From positions 17,608,001 through 17,672,000 of the forward strand of contig NC_053183.1 in assembly GCF_905163445.1 (NCBI RefSeq): a stretch of 64,000 nt of DNA. Direction: 5' to 3'. The position numbers were made by a program, and so were the translations under genes. The stretch is from Pararge aegeria (taxonomy: Eukaryota > Arthropoda > Insecta > Lepidoptera > Nymphalidae). Position 1 is the stretch's first letter. Every line of letters begins with the position of its first letter. Below, piece after piece: positions 13,301-22,825 of this stretch. The notes below the pieces were generated by a model. That model worked only from the letters and a program-made list of their open reading frames with translations, had not been told where the DNA came from and did no database searches.

Positions 13301-16300
13301 CCATTCTCCTACAAGACAATTTACTAACTCTTGTACTACGAAAAACTTCTTGATAGAAACTGGACTAAACTCTTGCTTCCGGAGCGGTGCTAGAGTCTCT
13401 AGGGTCATCCGGGATTTAAAAATTTGTCACAGTGTATGTACAGCGGTCTACTCAAGCCCTTTAATTACAACCCGTATTGAGGGTGTTGTGATAAAAAATT
13501 TAATCCGCCATTTTGTGAAGGGGGCCATCTTGGATCGACTTTCATCAAACTTATCTAAGAACACTCCCGACTAATTAACCTTACAAACGAAAAGAAAAAT
13601 TCAAAATCGGTCCAACCGTTTGGGAACTACGATGCCACAGACAGACACAGACACACACGCGCACACAGACACGTAGCGGTTAAAATTGGCCTTAAAATAA
13701 AATCAATTTTGAATGCTGTTAGGTTTCGACGTGGATTTGCCCGAGGAAGAAATGCGATGGTTCTTCAGCAAAGCTGGTATAACCGAGTTGCAGTTGAAGG
13801 ACCATGCGACGCGCCAATTCATCTACGACTTCATCAACAAGAACGGCGGCATGGACGCGGTCAAAGAGGAGCTTCACGACGCGCCCAAGACTAATGGTAT
13901 GTCCTCCGATCTTCTTTTTTTATTCCACTACAAGTTAGACCTCGACTGCAATCTCTCCTGTACCGCTAGCATGGACAGGAAACAATTATATCCCCAATAT
14001 ATAAAAATGTATCTTCTACCACAGCTTGTATCAACTGTCAGAGCACTGGCCCACAAGTGGAAATAATATCCAAATAATTTATGTGTAATAATAAACGTGG
14101 GTGAATGTTGAGTCGATCGTTGTTGTTCCGATCGTCGTTTCAGTCAATGGTCTTCTAGCGAAAAGCTTCGACCAAAATCTTAAGAAGCTTTCGCTTGGTT
14201 GTTGGATCAAGGGTCGGATACAGAAGGCAGTAGTCCTTGAAACAGCGCGTATTGTGAGGAGGTTCCTCACTCTGAAACCCTGACCACCGGTTGCTTGGGC
14301 ATTCAAAAGCCCCGCAAGCGGAGGGTGGAAGTTTTTTTTTTTTTTTTTATAAATTTTTAATAGTGTTTTTTAATTTATTTTTAAGCATTGTTAATAATTT
14401 TAAAAAAATAATAATAATAATAAATGATAAACGGGGGTAAACTTCTCCTGTTCCATGTCCCCATGCTTTGGTAGATGGACACGTTAATTATATGTCTTGT
14501 CAAGGGGATCGGGGGATATTATTTTTGTCCCCTGCCTGTGCTACGAAGTGATGATGCAGTCTGAGATGGTAGAGGGCTAACCTGTTAGGGAGTATGGTAG
14601 TTATACCCCTAATCGGTTTCTACGCGACATCGCACCGGACCACTAAATCGCTAAGCGGAACGTCTTTGTCAGTAGGGTGGTAAATAATTAGCCATGGCCA
14701 AAGCCTCCCACCAGACAAAACTTCTCCTTGCTAGGGGTAGCAGTTAATATAAATGTCTTCCTCGCTGACCTTTTGGGAGATTGTTGGGTCATTTCCACTG
14801 ACCTCTTCTATTATCAAATATATTAAAAATTTAAGAACCCCGAAAGAACCCTAGTTAGTAAGTTACCTATTTTTTTTAAGTTGAAAGACTGTAATATACA
14901 TATAAACACCCAGACACTGAAAAACATTCATGTTCATCACACAAACTTTTTTCAGTTGTGGGAAATAAACCCACTGCACCAATTAGCCATATAAAGTTCC
15001 AGTTATTCCTTAGTTCTATCAAGTTTATGAAGATGCTTAATGTATAGGAAGTAAATAACTAGTTAAGAGTCTGAGAAACCCCCTTTCTTTTAACTTAAAA
15101 AAATAGGTATTGTGAAAAAAATTAAATACGCCATTTCGTATTGGCTGCTATCTTGGATTTGAAATTTGTCACAGTGTCACAGTATTCTACACCAATCCGT
15201 ACTGGGCCAGCGTGGTGGACTACGGCCTAAACCCATTCTCATTGTGGTAGCAGACCCGTGCCTTGTAGTGAGACAGTAATAAGGTTGATATGATGATGAC
15301 ACTAGTCAAGCCCTTTCATTCGATACCTGACTGTGTTCGAAAATATACGAAATTTGCCATTTTAGTGACAGTGCCCATCATGGACCGATTTTCATAAGAA
15401 CTAAGAACACTCCCGATAAAAAAAAAAAAACAAAATCAGCTTTCTGGGAGCTACGATGCTACAGACAAACACACATACTCAAACACGTAAAAACTTGTAA
15501 CACCCCGTCGTTTTTGCGGCGGGGGCTAAAAACACTAGACTGGATGTAACGTATACTAATGACAGTTTAAATTTACTCCCCTTTTTACGAGGGCGGCACT
15601 TTGTATGACGTATTCCTTCCATGCTCTATTATATTATTATATTGGCGATAGTTTTCCAATTACCATCAAAAATCTGTTAGAGATCGCTTTTAAGCGATAA
15701 GACCGCCTATTGTACCTTTTCTACTTTTTTTTTTTTTCTAATGCTTGTTTTTTTATTTGGTGTAATACAGTGTATTTCATTCATACTCCGTCAATTTGAC
15801 GAAATATTTGACGGCCGATTGGCGCAGTGGGCAGCGACCCTGCTTTCTGAGTTGAAGGCCGTGGGTTCGATTGCCACAACTGGAAAATGTTTGTGTGATG
15901 AACATGAATGTCTTTCAGTGTCTGGGTGTTTATATGTATATTTTAAGTATTTATGTATCCTATTCATAAAAATATTCATCCGCCATCTTAGTACTCATAA
16001 CACAAGCTACTTTGGGGCTAGATGACGATGTGTGTATTGAATAAAAAAAAAATAAAAAAAATTATTACTTCTAAAAAAAGCATTCTTATTTCAGAGTCGC
16101 CTCGAGCACCCATGCCTCCGCCGCCCCCCGCACCGCCCGTGCCCTCCCGCACGCCGCACCCGCCCGCACCGCGTAAGTTAAGCGATTGAAGGATGCATAA
16201 GTATGGTTCATAAGGAATCGCCCTGTAAAAATATTAAATCAAAAGAAGCATATTCACCTTTCCATACAAACGAATCCAAAACATTTTAAGTGTTTACTTA

Positions 16301-19300
16301 TGACAACCCTATTGAAGATGAAAGACCGACACGCGCATAGTACCTACGCTACGCGACGCGTACCTAATAAATATACAGGGGTACCATGACTTTAAATTTG
16401 CATGTGATGTTAGGGCTGTATCTGATTTCTTTCAGTAAAAACTATGGCAGTGGTTTACTCAAAAGCTATTAGGTTTTCGGTTTCACGGATAAGTCTCCGA
16501 TACAGTACATAATGCACCACTAAAGTCTGTAAAGTATTGTCTGTAATTTGTCATTTCAAACTATCAGTTGCTAAGTTTTTTGTTATCAATAATAAAAACA
16601 ATAATCTTTAGATCAAGGACACACTAAAGTTCTAATTTGCCTATGACGTTATGAGTGCGGCCATAACACCTGACGAGAGTTTCGATTTCTAATTTATATC
16701 AACAAAATCTTAAATTTCTGCAGAAATGAGATTTCTTTTTTACCGGTGCAGTTTCGCCGTTCCAACACCTTGAGTCCACAATGTCTATCAAAGCAGCTAA
16801 GCTAAATATAACTCTTTTTTTTTCTTGTTCCCGTAGCGTCCCGCGCGCCCCCGCCCCCACCCGCGCGCGCCGTGCCCCCACCCCCGCCGCCGCCGGTCTC
16901 GTTGCACACGCCGCGGAACCCGCCGCCGCCGAGACCGCACCAACGTATGTATCCTCATTGCCTCATGTTAAACAAAATTGTATGACACATTCTGGATTAC
17001 CTCTGTCACAACATTAATATTTTTCCTGTTCGAGGTTAAATCTTGTACCTACGCAACTTTATGTAATGAATCATTTTAACTCTTGTGCTTTTTTATTTTA
17101 TTTATTATTTATTTATTAAAGGAACACCAACAGCTTGATATTTTGTTTCTAATCACTGTGTGACTAGGCACTCAAAGGTGTGCACTGCATTTACTACAAA
17201 ATGGCCGATATTAACACTACAAACTAAAGTAAAAATACAAAAAGTTAAACAAAAGTAATATTACAATAAGAAAAACTTAAAAATAACAAAAGAAAACTAA
17301 AAATTACAATCCAAAAGTGCAGTTCGAATTGCTTGACAAAGCAGAAATAATAGCACGTTTTAAATCATTTGACCTTTGACAAAATACGTCAATGTTGTTA
17401 TTTGCCCGAGCAAGATCATTGTAGACACAACTTATGCGATTTAGAGCAGTGCGCCATTCCTACCCGAATTCGTTCTACCGCTGTTCAAAGAAAAAGTTTT
17501 ACGAGTAGCAAATCTAGGGATTTTCTTAGGAGACAATTTTAATAAGCAATAGAAAGCGAAAAATAGCATCCGTATTCAAATGAGCCGCATTACGTAATAG
17601 TTGCATAAATAACTACTATATAATAAGATAATGTAGTAGGAATTGGCTGCAGTTTATAGAGGAACTTAAGGTCGCATAAGATTAAATAATTATTTGTTTT
17701 ACAGCTCCATCTAGCGCGCCCCCGTCAGTGCCGCCCCCTCCGCCGCCATCATCGGCCCCTCCCCCTCCGCCGCCGCCGCCCCCTCTGGCGCCATGTGCGC
17801 CCCCCGCACCCCCTCCACCGCCAATGCCCGCGGAGACCCCCGCACCGCCTGACGCTCGCAGCGCCCTCATGGAGAGCATCCGTGGAGGAAATAAGAACTT
17901 GAAGGTGAATAATGCTTTCATTAATTTTATTATTACCTCCCGACGTAAAAATATAGGGGTTTTACGATTTTGACGTGTGTGTGCGTGCGTGCGTACGTGC
18001 GTCTGCTGAGGCACTATTTATAATTAGGTATTAATATATATAATTTTATATATAATTTAGGTATTTGTTTTTTTAATTTATTCTAAATGTAAGTTTTTGT
18101 TCGCGGTGCTAGATTCGTCAAGCTTATGTCACAGCCTGATAAATTTTATAGCTTATAAGTACTCTCATGTCTCTCTTAATCGTTTTTTTTCCTTCTAACT
18201 GACAATATAGTTTTTATCTGCAAGTTGTGGCAGTCTTTAAGTGGGTCTACAATATTACATTTATGTTTTTTAATTTTTTGTTTAGTTTTTAAGAGTTGTT
18301 GTTGTAACCTGTTGATTGTCCCTTAAATAAATAAACACAATAGCGCCCGAAGAAAGAACCGATTTAATTTTTTTTGAGATCCGTTTTGTGCCCATATCGA
18401 GAAATTTACTACCATCTCTTATTTATTTTTATTCCACGCTTCAAATAAAATTATTGCTATCATGTTCTACATCAGAGATTCCTAAATGGTGGTCTATAGA
18501 ACCCTTAGGTTCGGCGCACGCACTGCACTACGGAGTTATATTGTATTATTATGTAATGTATTGTTATAATAATTATTGAAATGAAATTGTTCTAATTTCA
18601 TTTCAATAATTATTATAACGATAATGCTTCGCGATTTATATACATGACACATGGAGGGAATGGCATAGAATACATTACAAATTTTGTTTCCTAATTTAGT
18701 TACCAAGGAAACCGTATAATATGTAGATAACGAAACAAAAACATAAATGTAAAGGACGGAGTGAGATAGAATACATTATACATTTTTTTTATCTATTCTA
18801 GTTACCATGGAAACTAAATAATAAACCTTACATTTATCCTAATAGTTCTGATACCGTACATCCACCTTAATCTCTCGTTGGCTACTTTTTAGAAGTCACA
18901 CTTCGGCCGTGTGTGTATAAATTGCACAGGTTTTTTTTTGTTCATGTTCTTTATTCGCGTCTTTATAACGTGAATATATTCAAACTATAAGTAAGTTTAT
19001 TTATTAAAGTAACCAGCGAGCGTTCCGCCACAAAAGTTAAGACCAATAAGGGTTCCATGGCCAAATAAAATTGTTTTTTTTTTTATTTAACTACTAGTTA
19101 GCGGCTAACTAGTAGTGATAAAAAAAAACACCAGCAGGTGAGTGATGGTGCAGTTAAGATGGTAGCGGGCTAACCAGTTAGGGGTATGATAGTTTTAAAC
19201 CCTCGGATCTACGCGACATCGTACTGGAACGCTAAATCGCTTATTGGCACAACTTGATCGGTAGGGTGGTAACTCCCACCAGCAGATATAATACTATACT

Positions 19301-21259
19301 AGCTGACCCGAACAACTTCGAAGCACAAAATCGGTTATTACCGGAAAACACAAATAAATTGAACACAACACAATAGGAAAAATACAAGGAAAACAGTAAT
19401 AGTACTTAGTGCTAGGGTGCAAAGGCGGCCTTATCACTAAAAGTGATCTTTTAAGGGCAACCTGAGCGTACGAAGCCGATAAAAAAGTGGAAAGAGATAA
19501 AAATGATTGATCCTAAATGATTCCGAGACTCCAATATATATGAATCCTAGCTAGATCAATTTATCGCCCCAGAAACCCCTGTATACTAAATTTCATGAAA
19601 AACGTTGGAGCAGATTCCGAGATTTCAATTATATATATACAAGATTTGCTTGTTTAAAGATATCACTGTAAGATAATACTGTATGACACTGATATGTTCT
19701 AAATGATACTGTCATGTTATGGAATTCTATTGTTTACGAAGCTCCTAACTTCACCATTTTGTATACTTAACATATTTTGTTACTTTCCAGCACGTCGAAG
19801 TTGGCTCGAAGACGTCATTAAACGACGACAGCAGGAGTAATTTAATGAGTGAAATACGACAGGGATTCAATTTGAAGGCTGTAAGTATGAAAATAGCACT
19901 TGTCACTTGTCACATGAAATCTCACAGACTATATAATGAATGGTATTTATGTGTATTATATTCATAAAAATATTCATCAGCTATCTTAGTACCCATAACA
20001 CAAGCTACGCTTACTTTGGGGCTAGATGGCGATGTGTATATTGTCGTAGTATATTTATTATATTTTATAATTATTATTATTAATGGTCATCATCATCATC
20101 CTCATTTTCAACCGATCACCGACACTGGTGAAGAAGATAATATGGCAAGGAACTTGGCCAGCTTCTTTTTGAACTTCCAATCGGCTAGACGGTCAAAGTT
20201 ATAATACCGTTTTGAGCAAGTGATATTTTAATTGCTTAAATTAAAAACGCAAATAACTCCGAAAGTTAGAGTCGATTGAACTCGGTCACTCCGAAAGGGA
20301 GGGCGAAGCCCTATCTATCCACTACGGTCAGTGGCGTGCAAAGAGGGTATGCACAGGGTATGCAGATTACATAAAATGATAAAAATCTACAGTACGAGTT
20401 ATATAAATCTTAAGAATAGGCATTGTAAGAGTTATGAAAAAGCCAACCCTTAAGTTTCTATTACTCGTACTGGAATAATATAACTCATTTTATATCATCT
20501 GCATACCCTCTATGCACGCCTCTGACTACTGTATCACATCGGATTTCAGAGACCGGGGGCAAATCTTTGGACATGTTCCACAAAAAGTCGCTGCACTCAT
20601 GTTTTATTATCGTGTTACATTTTTCTGAGCTGGTAGTTAGGTGCAGTTTTTCAAATTACATATTACTTAATTTTCGCAGTTCCCTAGTGAAGAAAATATG
20701 TTTTTGTATTAGGTTTTTGATGTGAAACATCTATATATTGGCGGAGGGTAAACCTGATTGTTGGCGTGGCGGTACAAGCCGTGCTGACGCTTTGCCACGC
20801 TATATGTAAAAACTAATATTAATTTTGTAATAAACTGTAATTATTAACCGACTTACAAAAAGGAGAGGTTATCAATCCGGTTTTTTTTTATATTTGTGCA
20901 TCTAATTTGTAATGTTTAATCTTTTCATTATGCAATACCTGTTTCCTGTCGAAATCTGTTCATATAACTTATATAAACCGATTCCGATGATTCACATGTA
21001 CCAGGCGTCCCGTGACGGCCCACACATTTCTGTTATTTATTTTTTAATTTTAATACATGTTTTACGAACATATTATCTTCTTCACCAGGTACGTAGATCA
21101 GACAGTAAGACAGGCGACGAGAAATCCAGCAGCGGTTCCGAGCCAAGCGGCCTCGCGGGCGCCTTGGCTAGGGCTCTGGAAGAACGGAAACGAGCTATTC
21201 ACTCCTCGGACTCCGAAGACAGCGACGATGACTCCACAAGTGACGGAGAGTGGGACTAG
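1365..21259 (+). CDS. WASp: WASp, Wiskott-Aldrich syndrome protein family actin nucleation-promoting factor (11 coding exons)
   Basis: Cytoplasmic effector that links Cdc42-type GTPases and phosphoinositides to Arp2/3-driven actin branching. Coding exons: 1365-1451, 5390-5617, 6273-6372, 11085-11267, 11785-11901, 13723-13896, 16095-16172, 16837-16944, 17705-17904, 19791-19880, 21089-21259. They have GT/AG borders and sum to 1536 nt, 511 residues in one frame. An in-frame TGA at 1338-1340 supports the chosen start. Domain order: WH1 about 1-130 (CQSLATAVVQLF, EHEVYLQIEY); basic stretch about 131-145; CRIB 220-233 (IGAPLDFKHVSHVG) with the rest of the GBD to about 296; proline-rich 297-405 with long proline runs; WH2-1 about 408-425 (LMESIRGGNKNLK); WH2-2 about 440-455 (LMSEIRQGFNLKA); central helix about 476-495; acidic tail ending in Trp510. 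Two WH2 motifs make it N-WASP-like. Length fits insect WASp. Exons 4-8 are all phase 1-1. Introns are loaded with SINEs and Helitron-like copies. Confidence 0.95.
3073..3366 (-). repeat. tRNA-derived SINE, family A, near full length
   Basis: Starts with (CAT)n and ATCAACC, carries the family core CCACCACACTGGCTCAGTG, and ends in a tRNA-like head on the minus strand. There an A box (TAGCCCAGTGG) and a degraded B box (GAGTTTGAAATCC) can be read. It lies in WASp intron 1. Confidence 0.7.
3479..3750 (-). repeat. tRNA-derived SINE, family C, near full length
   Basis: On the minus strand it begins with a tRNA-like head (GGCCGAGTGGCGCAGTGAGC, then GGTTCGATTCCC) and continues into the family body (CAGTGTCTGG, CATAACACAAGCTATGCTTAC, then the GTCGTAGTATATTTATTT tail). 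Other copies are listed separately. Confidence 0.7.
3821..3955 (-). repeat. SINE family C, 3' fragment
   Basis: Carries the family C tail (ACTACGACAATACACACAT, then AAGTAAGCATAGCTTGTG) without the tRNA head. It lies 70 bases from the fuller copy and in the same orientation. Confidence 0.6.
4572..5190 (-). repeat. SINE family A split by a SINE family B insertion
   Basis: Family A sequence runs 4572-4688, is interrupted by a family B element at 4689-4995, and resumes at about 5000-5190 through its tRNA-like head (GGATTTGAACTCGGCC, ending ACTATCACCGCTTC). Confidence 0.65.
4689..4995 (-). repeat. tRNA-derived SINE, family B, near full length
   Basis: Minus-strand tRNA-like head with A box TGGCGAAGCGGTGAGC and B box GAGTTCGATTCC, then the family body (GACCAGACCAGACC on the plus strand, CATCGCACTGGAACAC, ACCTGGTGGTAAATGATG). 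Nested inside family A. Confidence 0.65.
5648..5750 (-). repeat. SINE family C, 3' fragment
   Basis: Family C tail (AATAAGTACATAAATATACT, then GAAAGTAAGCATAGGTAGTG), directly after WASp exon 2. Confidence 0.55.
5755..6020 (-). repeat. SINE family A, head diverged
   Basis: Recognisable by the CATCACCATCATTGTAG start, TCTACCACGCTGGCTGG and TTTCCTCACGATGTTTTCC core. The tRNA-like head is decayed. Confidence 0.55.
6545..6844 (+). mobile_element. Helitron-like non-autonomous element
   Basis: Contains CTAAACTACTTAACCGATTT and ends GACGAAGTCGCGGGCAACAG then CTAG followed by T, the terminal signature shared with 12413-12842 and 42299-42742. Internal sequence is reduced. It lies in WASp intron 3. 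Confidence 0.5.
8034..8191. repeat. Foldback (MITE-like) element
   Basis: Arms 8055-8087 and 8136-8168 are inverted copies (TTCTTCAATACTTATACTCC against GTATAAGGATTGAAGAA with minor changes). The pairing extends outward to GGTGTAGTCGTTAT / ATAAATTACACC. No open frame inside. Confidence 0.55.
8306..8376. repeat. Interspersed repeat fragment (CAACCGATAGACGTCCACTG type)
   Basis: (CAT)n followed by CAACCGATAGACGTCCACTG and CTGGACATAGGTCTTTTGTA. Related fragments occur at 32874-32935, 49175-49230 and 62870-62905, so this is a dispersed family. Confidence 0.5.
8690..9066 (-). mobile_element. Helitron-like element, minus strand
   Basis: Begins with CTAG (the 3' end of the element on the minus strand) and ends in TTGTATATATATATATACAAG. 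It contains ATTGAAATCGGTCCAGCCGT, typical of the family. The last bases abut a perfect palindrome. Confidence 0.4.
9069..9148. repeat. 80-bp perfect palindrome
   Basis: Two 40-base arms are exact reverse complements with no spacer (centre between 9108 and 9109, within CTATCTATCTAT/ATAGATAGATAG). Confidence 0.9.
9648..9768 (+). repeat. SINE family B, tRNA-like head
   Basis: CTGGCGCAGTGGTGAGC (A box) and GTGTTCAATTCCC (B box), followed by the family B junction GGAATTTATTATTTC. It is not a functional tRNA gene because no acceptor stem is present. Confidence 0.6.
9950..10274 (+). mobile_element. Helitron-like element
   Basis: Starts at a TATATATAAAAGAAAGTCG block, has two direct copies of ACTTATAACTCAAGAACGGC-like text, and ends GAAGTTCGCCGGGACAG then CTAG|T. 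Confidence 0.45.
10386..11030 (-). mobile_element. LINE (CR1/Jockey-like) 3' end remnants
   Basis: Two tandem copies of the LINE 3' UTR (ACCGGTTCGGAAGGCAGATT, GAAGAAGCCGGCAA) are followed on the minus strand by a C-terminal open frame, 10775-11026, ending FLNDKVAWE and resembling the LINE end at 49940-49975 (YLNDKKAWV). Truncated; no reverse transcriptase core. Confidence 0.5.
11237..11507 (+). repeat. 78-bp direct duplication of WASp exon 4 end and donor, flanking a SINE A fragment
   Basis: Copies 11237-11314 and 11430-11507 are colinear. The last 31 coding bases of exon 4 and its donor differ at six positions between copies, while the remaining intronic bases are identical. A family A SINE head (11317-11428, A box TAGCGCATTGGG, B box GAGTTCGAATCCC) sits between them. 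Confidence 0.85.
11518..11715 (+). repeat. SINE family C, head degraded
   Basis: Family C body (CAGTGTCTGG, ATAACACAAGCTACGCTTAC, GTTGTCGTAGTATATTTATT) in the plus orientation. It starts right after the second copy of the 78-bp duplication. Confidence 0.6.
12026..12410 (+). mobile_element. LINE 3' UTR-like fragment
   Basis: Contains ACGGGTGTGATTGTCGTC and GTTGCCTGTAAAAGATTTC then GCAATAGGGCCGCCTTTGCA. The same ending recurs at 15670-15735 and, inverted, at 19415-19470. No coding frame survives. Confidence 0.4.
12413..12842 (-). mobile_element. Helitron-like element (Lep1-type), minus strand
   Basis: Begins CTAGCTGTTGCCCGCGACTT and ends ATTTATAATATTAGTAGGGA. It is the reverse complement of the element at 42299-42742 along its length. 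The 3' CTAG followed by T on the element strand is the Helitron signature. Confidence 0.6.
13420..13685 (+). mobile_element. RTE-like LINE/SINE 3' end
   Basis: AAAATCGGTCCAACCGTTTG and GGGAACTACGATGCCACAGA then a CAGACACA-rich run are shared with the interrupted copy at 15109-15535. It lies directly before WASp exon 6. Confidence 0.5.
14440..14720 (-). repeat. SINE family B
   Basis: Shares GTGATGATGCAGTCTGAGAT, GGTTTCTACGCGACATCGCA and GGCCAAAGCCTCCCACCAG with the other family B copies. A short fragment of the same family also lies at 13915-13955. Confidence 0.6.
14890..14995 (-). repeat. SINE family C, partial
   Basis: AACACCCAGACACTGAAAAA then CATTCATGTTCATCACACAA, matching the head-proximal half of family C. 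Confidence 0.55.
15109..15535 (+). mobile_element. RTE-like 3' end interrupted by SINE A
   Basis: The same RTE-type end as at 13420-13685, including AACACCCCGTCGTTTTTGCG. It is broken at 15185-15300 by a truncated family A SINE (CCAGCGTGGTGGACTACGGC, tail ATGATGATGAC). Confidence 0.5.
15810..16045 (+). repeat. SINE family C, full length
   Basis: The cleanest copy: head GGCCGATTGGCGCAGTGGGC and B box GGGTTCGATTGCC, then GTGTCTGGGTG, CATAACACAAGCTAC and the A-rich tail. It ends about 50 bases before WASp exon 7. Confidence 0.75.
16187..16520 (+). repeat. Interspersed repeat family F, copy 1
   Basis: Shares GAAGGATGCATAAGTAT, ACACGCGCATAGTACCTACG, GCATGTGATGTTAGGGCTGT and CAGTAAAAACTATGGCAGTG with 57028-57430 and, inverted, with 39478-39735. 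No open frame. Family type unknown to me. Confidence 0.6.
18563..18619. repeat. Perfect hairpin, 25-bp arms
   Basis: Arms 18563-18587 and 18595-18619 are exact reverse complements around a 7-base loop. The sequence is AT-rich (AATTATTGAAATGAAAT core). Followed by two direct copies of a 48-bp unit. Confidence 0.8.
18665..18814 (+). repeat. Direct repeat pair of about 48 bp
   Basis: 18665-18712 and 18766-18814 share ATAGAATACATTA at the start and TAGTTACCAWGGAAAC at the end, with drift in the middle. Confidence 0.6.
19083..19290 (-). repeat. SINE family B, partial
   Basis: ATGGTAGCGGGCTAACCAGT, ACGCGACATCGTACTGGAAC and CGGTAGGGTGGTAACTCCCA match the family B body. Confidence 0.55.
19299..19642 (-). 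mobile_element. Helitron-like element, minus strand
   Basis: Starts CTAGCTGACCCGAACAACTT and ends TTATATATATACAAG. It contains a LINE-end-like GGCGGCCTTATC segment. It lies upstream of WASp exon 10. Confidence 0.4.
19938..20063 (+). repeat. SINE family C, 3' half
   Basis: TATTCATCAGCTATCTTAGT, CATAACACAAGCTACGCTTA and GTCGTAGTATATTTATTA match the family C tail. Confidence 0.6.
20083..20325 (-). repeat. SINE family A variant
   Basis: Starts CATCATCATCATCC and ends in a family A head (AACTCGGTCACTCCGAAAGG, CCACTACGGTC). The central part differs from other copies. Confidence 0.45.
20327..20527. repeat. 200-bp foldback (MITE-like) element
   Basis: The left arm (CAGTGGCGTGCAAAGAGGGT ... ACAGTACGAGTTATA) and the right arm (its reverse complement, ending ACCCTCTATGCACGCCTCTG) pair over most of the element, with a short unpaired centre. 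The left arm carries an internal repeat of GGGTATGCA. Confidence 0.65.
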
Positions 21260-22330
21260 TGAATCTAGTGATCATTAATGACTATGTAGATCCCGCGAGA
21301 GTAGCTTAACTACTTCTTTGAGAGTACGACTAGCGGTCGATTGTGTCTTCATTGATCATTTGAGAATATTCGCGCGAGACTACCCAACTTTATCGTTTCT
21401 TGTTCTTTTCGTGACACTAGATATTATCTGTGACTAGTGATCATATGTCATTATGAAGATGGCGCGGAACTGCCCAAATTAACAACATATTTTAATGTGG
21501 TTCTGTGATGTATCAGTAATCATTAGGGACTATGTTGATAATAGAAACTACCCAACTTCATTGTTTCTCGCTCTTTGTTTGACAGAGAGTGAGATTAGTT
21601 ATTGTCTGTGACGCCAATTATCTTTGGTGATTTATAAAGATCGCACGAAACAACCCTTATTATTTCTTCTTATTTACGTGACAGAGAGTGAGACTAGATG
21701 TTGTCTGTGACAAGTTATCATTGGTGTTTTGTATGATTGATCATTCGAGGGTAGCTTAACTACTTCTTTGTGGAAAGTACGGCTAGTAGTTGACTGTGTC
21801 TCACGTGATCATTTGTAATTATAGCATACATCTTTTTTTTAACGGTTGACAGTAATCATAGATGATTATATAGATCATGCAAGACTGCACCACTTTATCG
21901 TTTCTTTTTCTTTGTTTGACAGAGAGTGAGATTAGTTATTATCTGTGACGCGAGTGATCATTGGTGAAACTACCAACTACTACTTTTTTTTGTTATTTAG
22001 GTGACAGATACAGTGACACTAGATATTGTCTTTGGCGATCTTTATCACCGAGCTAGAGAGATAATAAAGATTGCGCGAAATTTTCGAACTTCTTTTTGGT
22101 TTATTAGTTCTGCGCGCTGAGCGATTGAACCATTGTCAAGTGCTTATTCTGTGGTCAAGTGTTGTTTATAATTTTTTTTAAACGAGGAAACTTTTTTGCT
22201 GTGAAAAGAAAACTAAGTTTTAAAACAGGGAAACGGAATTTTGAAAAGAATTAATTAATTACCGAAGAAATGGTCAACATTTCTTTCTTTATGTGCGAGA
22301 GTGGGATTAAATGTCTGTGGTTTCTAATGA
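21260..22330 (+). repeat. WASp 3' flank/3' UTR made of degenerate repeats of the stop-codon segment
   Basis: The segment spanning the WASp stop codon, 21241-21259 (TGACGGAGAGTGGGACTAG), recurs with few changes at 21580-21598, 21679-21697 and 21917-21935, and more degenerately at 21412-21420, 22002-22022 and near 22292. Each copy is followed by similar text (ATTGTCTGTGAC, GTGATCAT, then CGCGCGA or similar and AACTACCCAACTT). A longer unit is also duplicated (21297-21362 against 21747-21814, starting GTAGCTTAACTACTTCTTTG). The 3' UTR end is not fixed; AATAAA strings occur at 22063-22068 and further downstream. Confidence 0.65.
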
Positions 22331-22599
22331 TCACATGTGAAAGAGATCGCGCATATTTAACCATTAAAATATACCAAGTGTACTTATAGTGATTGCGAGT
22401 TTCAAATAGATACTAGGACTGCATGAGTATGGCTATAGTTCGTTAGGTTATACAATTTTAGCTCGATTAATGTTTGTTTAGTCAAAGCTTTTATCCGACG
22501 CACCTGACAACACGTCTAAGACTGTGTACAAACTAATGATTTTGTCGCGCGGCCATACGCAATGTCTTATGTGTAATTTACAAAATGGCTTCATGTAAA

Positions 22600-22755
22600 T
22601 CATATATATATATTTCTTGTGTGCGTGTGTATGTCACTGAACTCCTCCTAAACGGTTGGACCGATTTGAATGATTTTTTTGGTATGCGTTTGGGTGGCAC
22701 CCTGGTTGGTTTAGATTCACAAATCAGCCCGACAGATGGCGCTGGGGTCCGCTAG
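22600..22755 (+). mobile_element. Short Helitron-like element
   Basis: ATATATATATTTCTTGTGTG start, AACGGTTGGACCGATTTGAA middle, and GGTCCG then CTAG|T end. Confidence 0.4.
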
Positions 22756-22825
22756 TCACATATAAGACATGTGCCCCTCCATATAAAGTGACAGAATCAT
22801 AAGAAACTGTTTTAATACGACGAAC

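Noticed and set aside
17682..18014. Minus-strand glycine-rich 110-residue frame
   Set aside because: It is the antisense shadow of the proline-coding WASp exon 9; the Gly runs are just the complement of proline codons.
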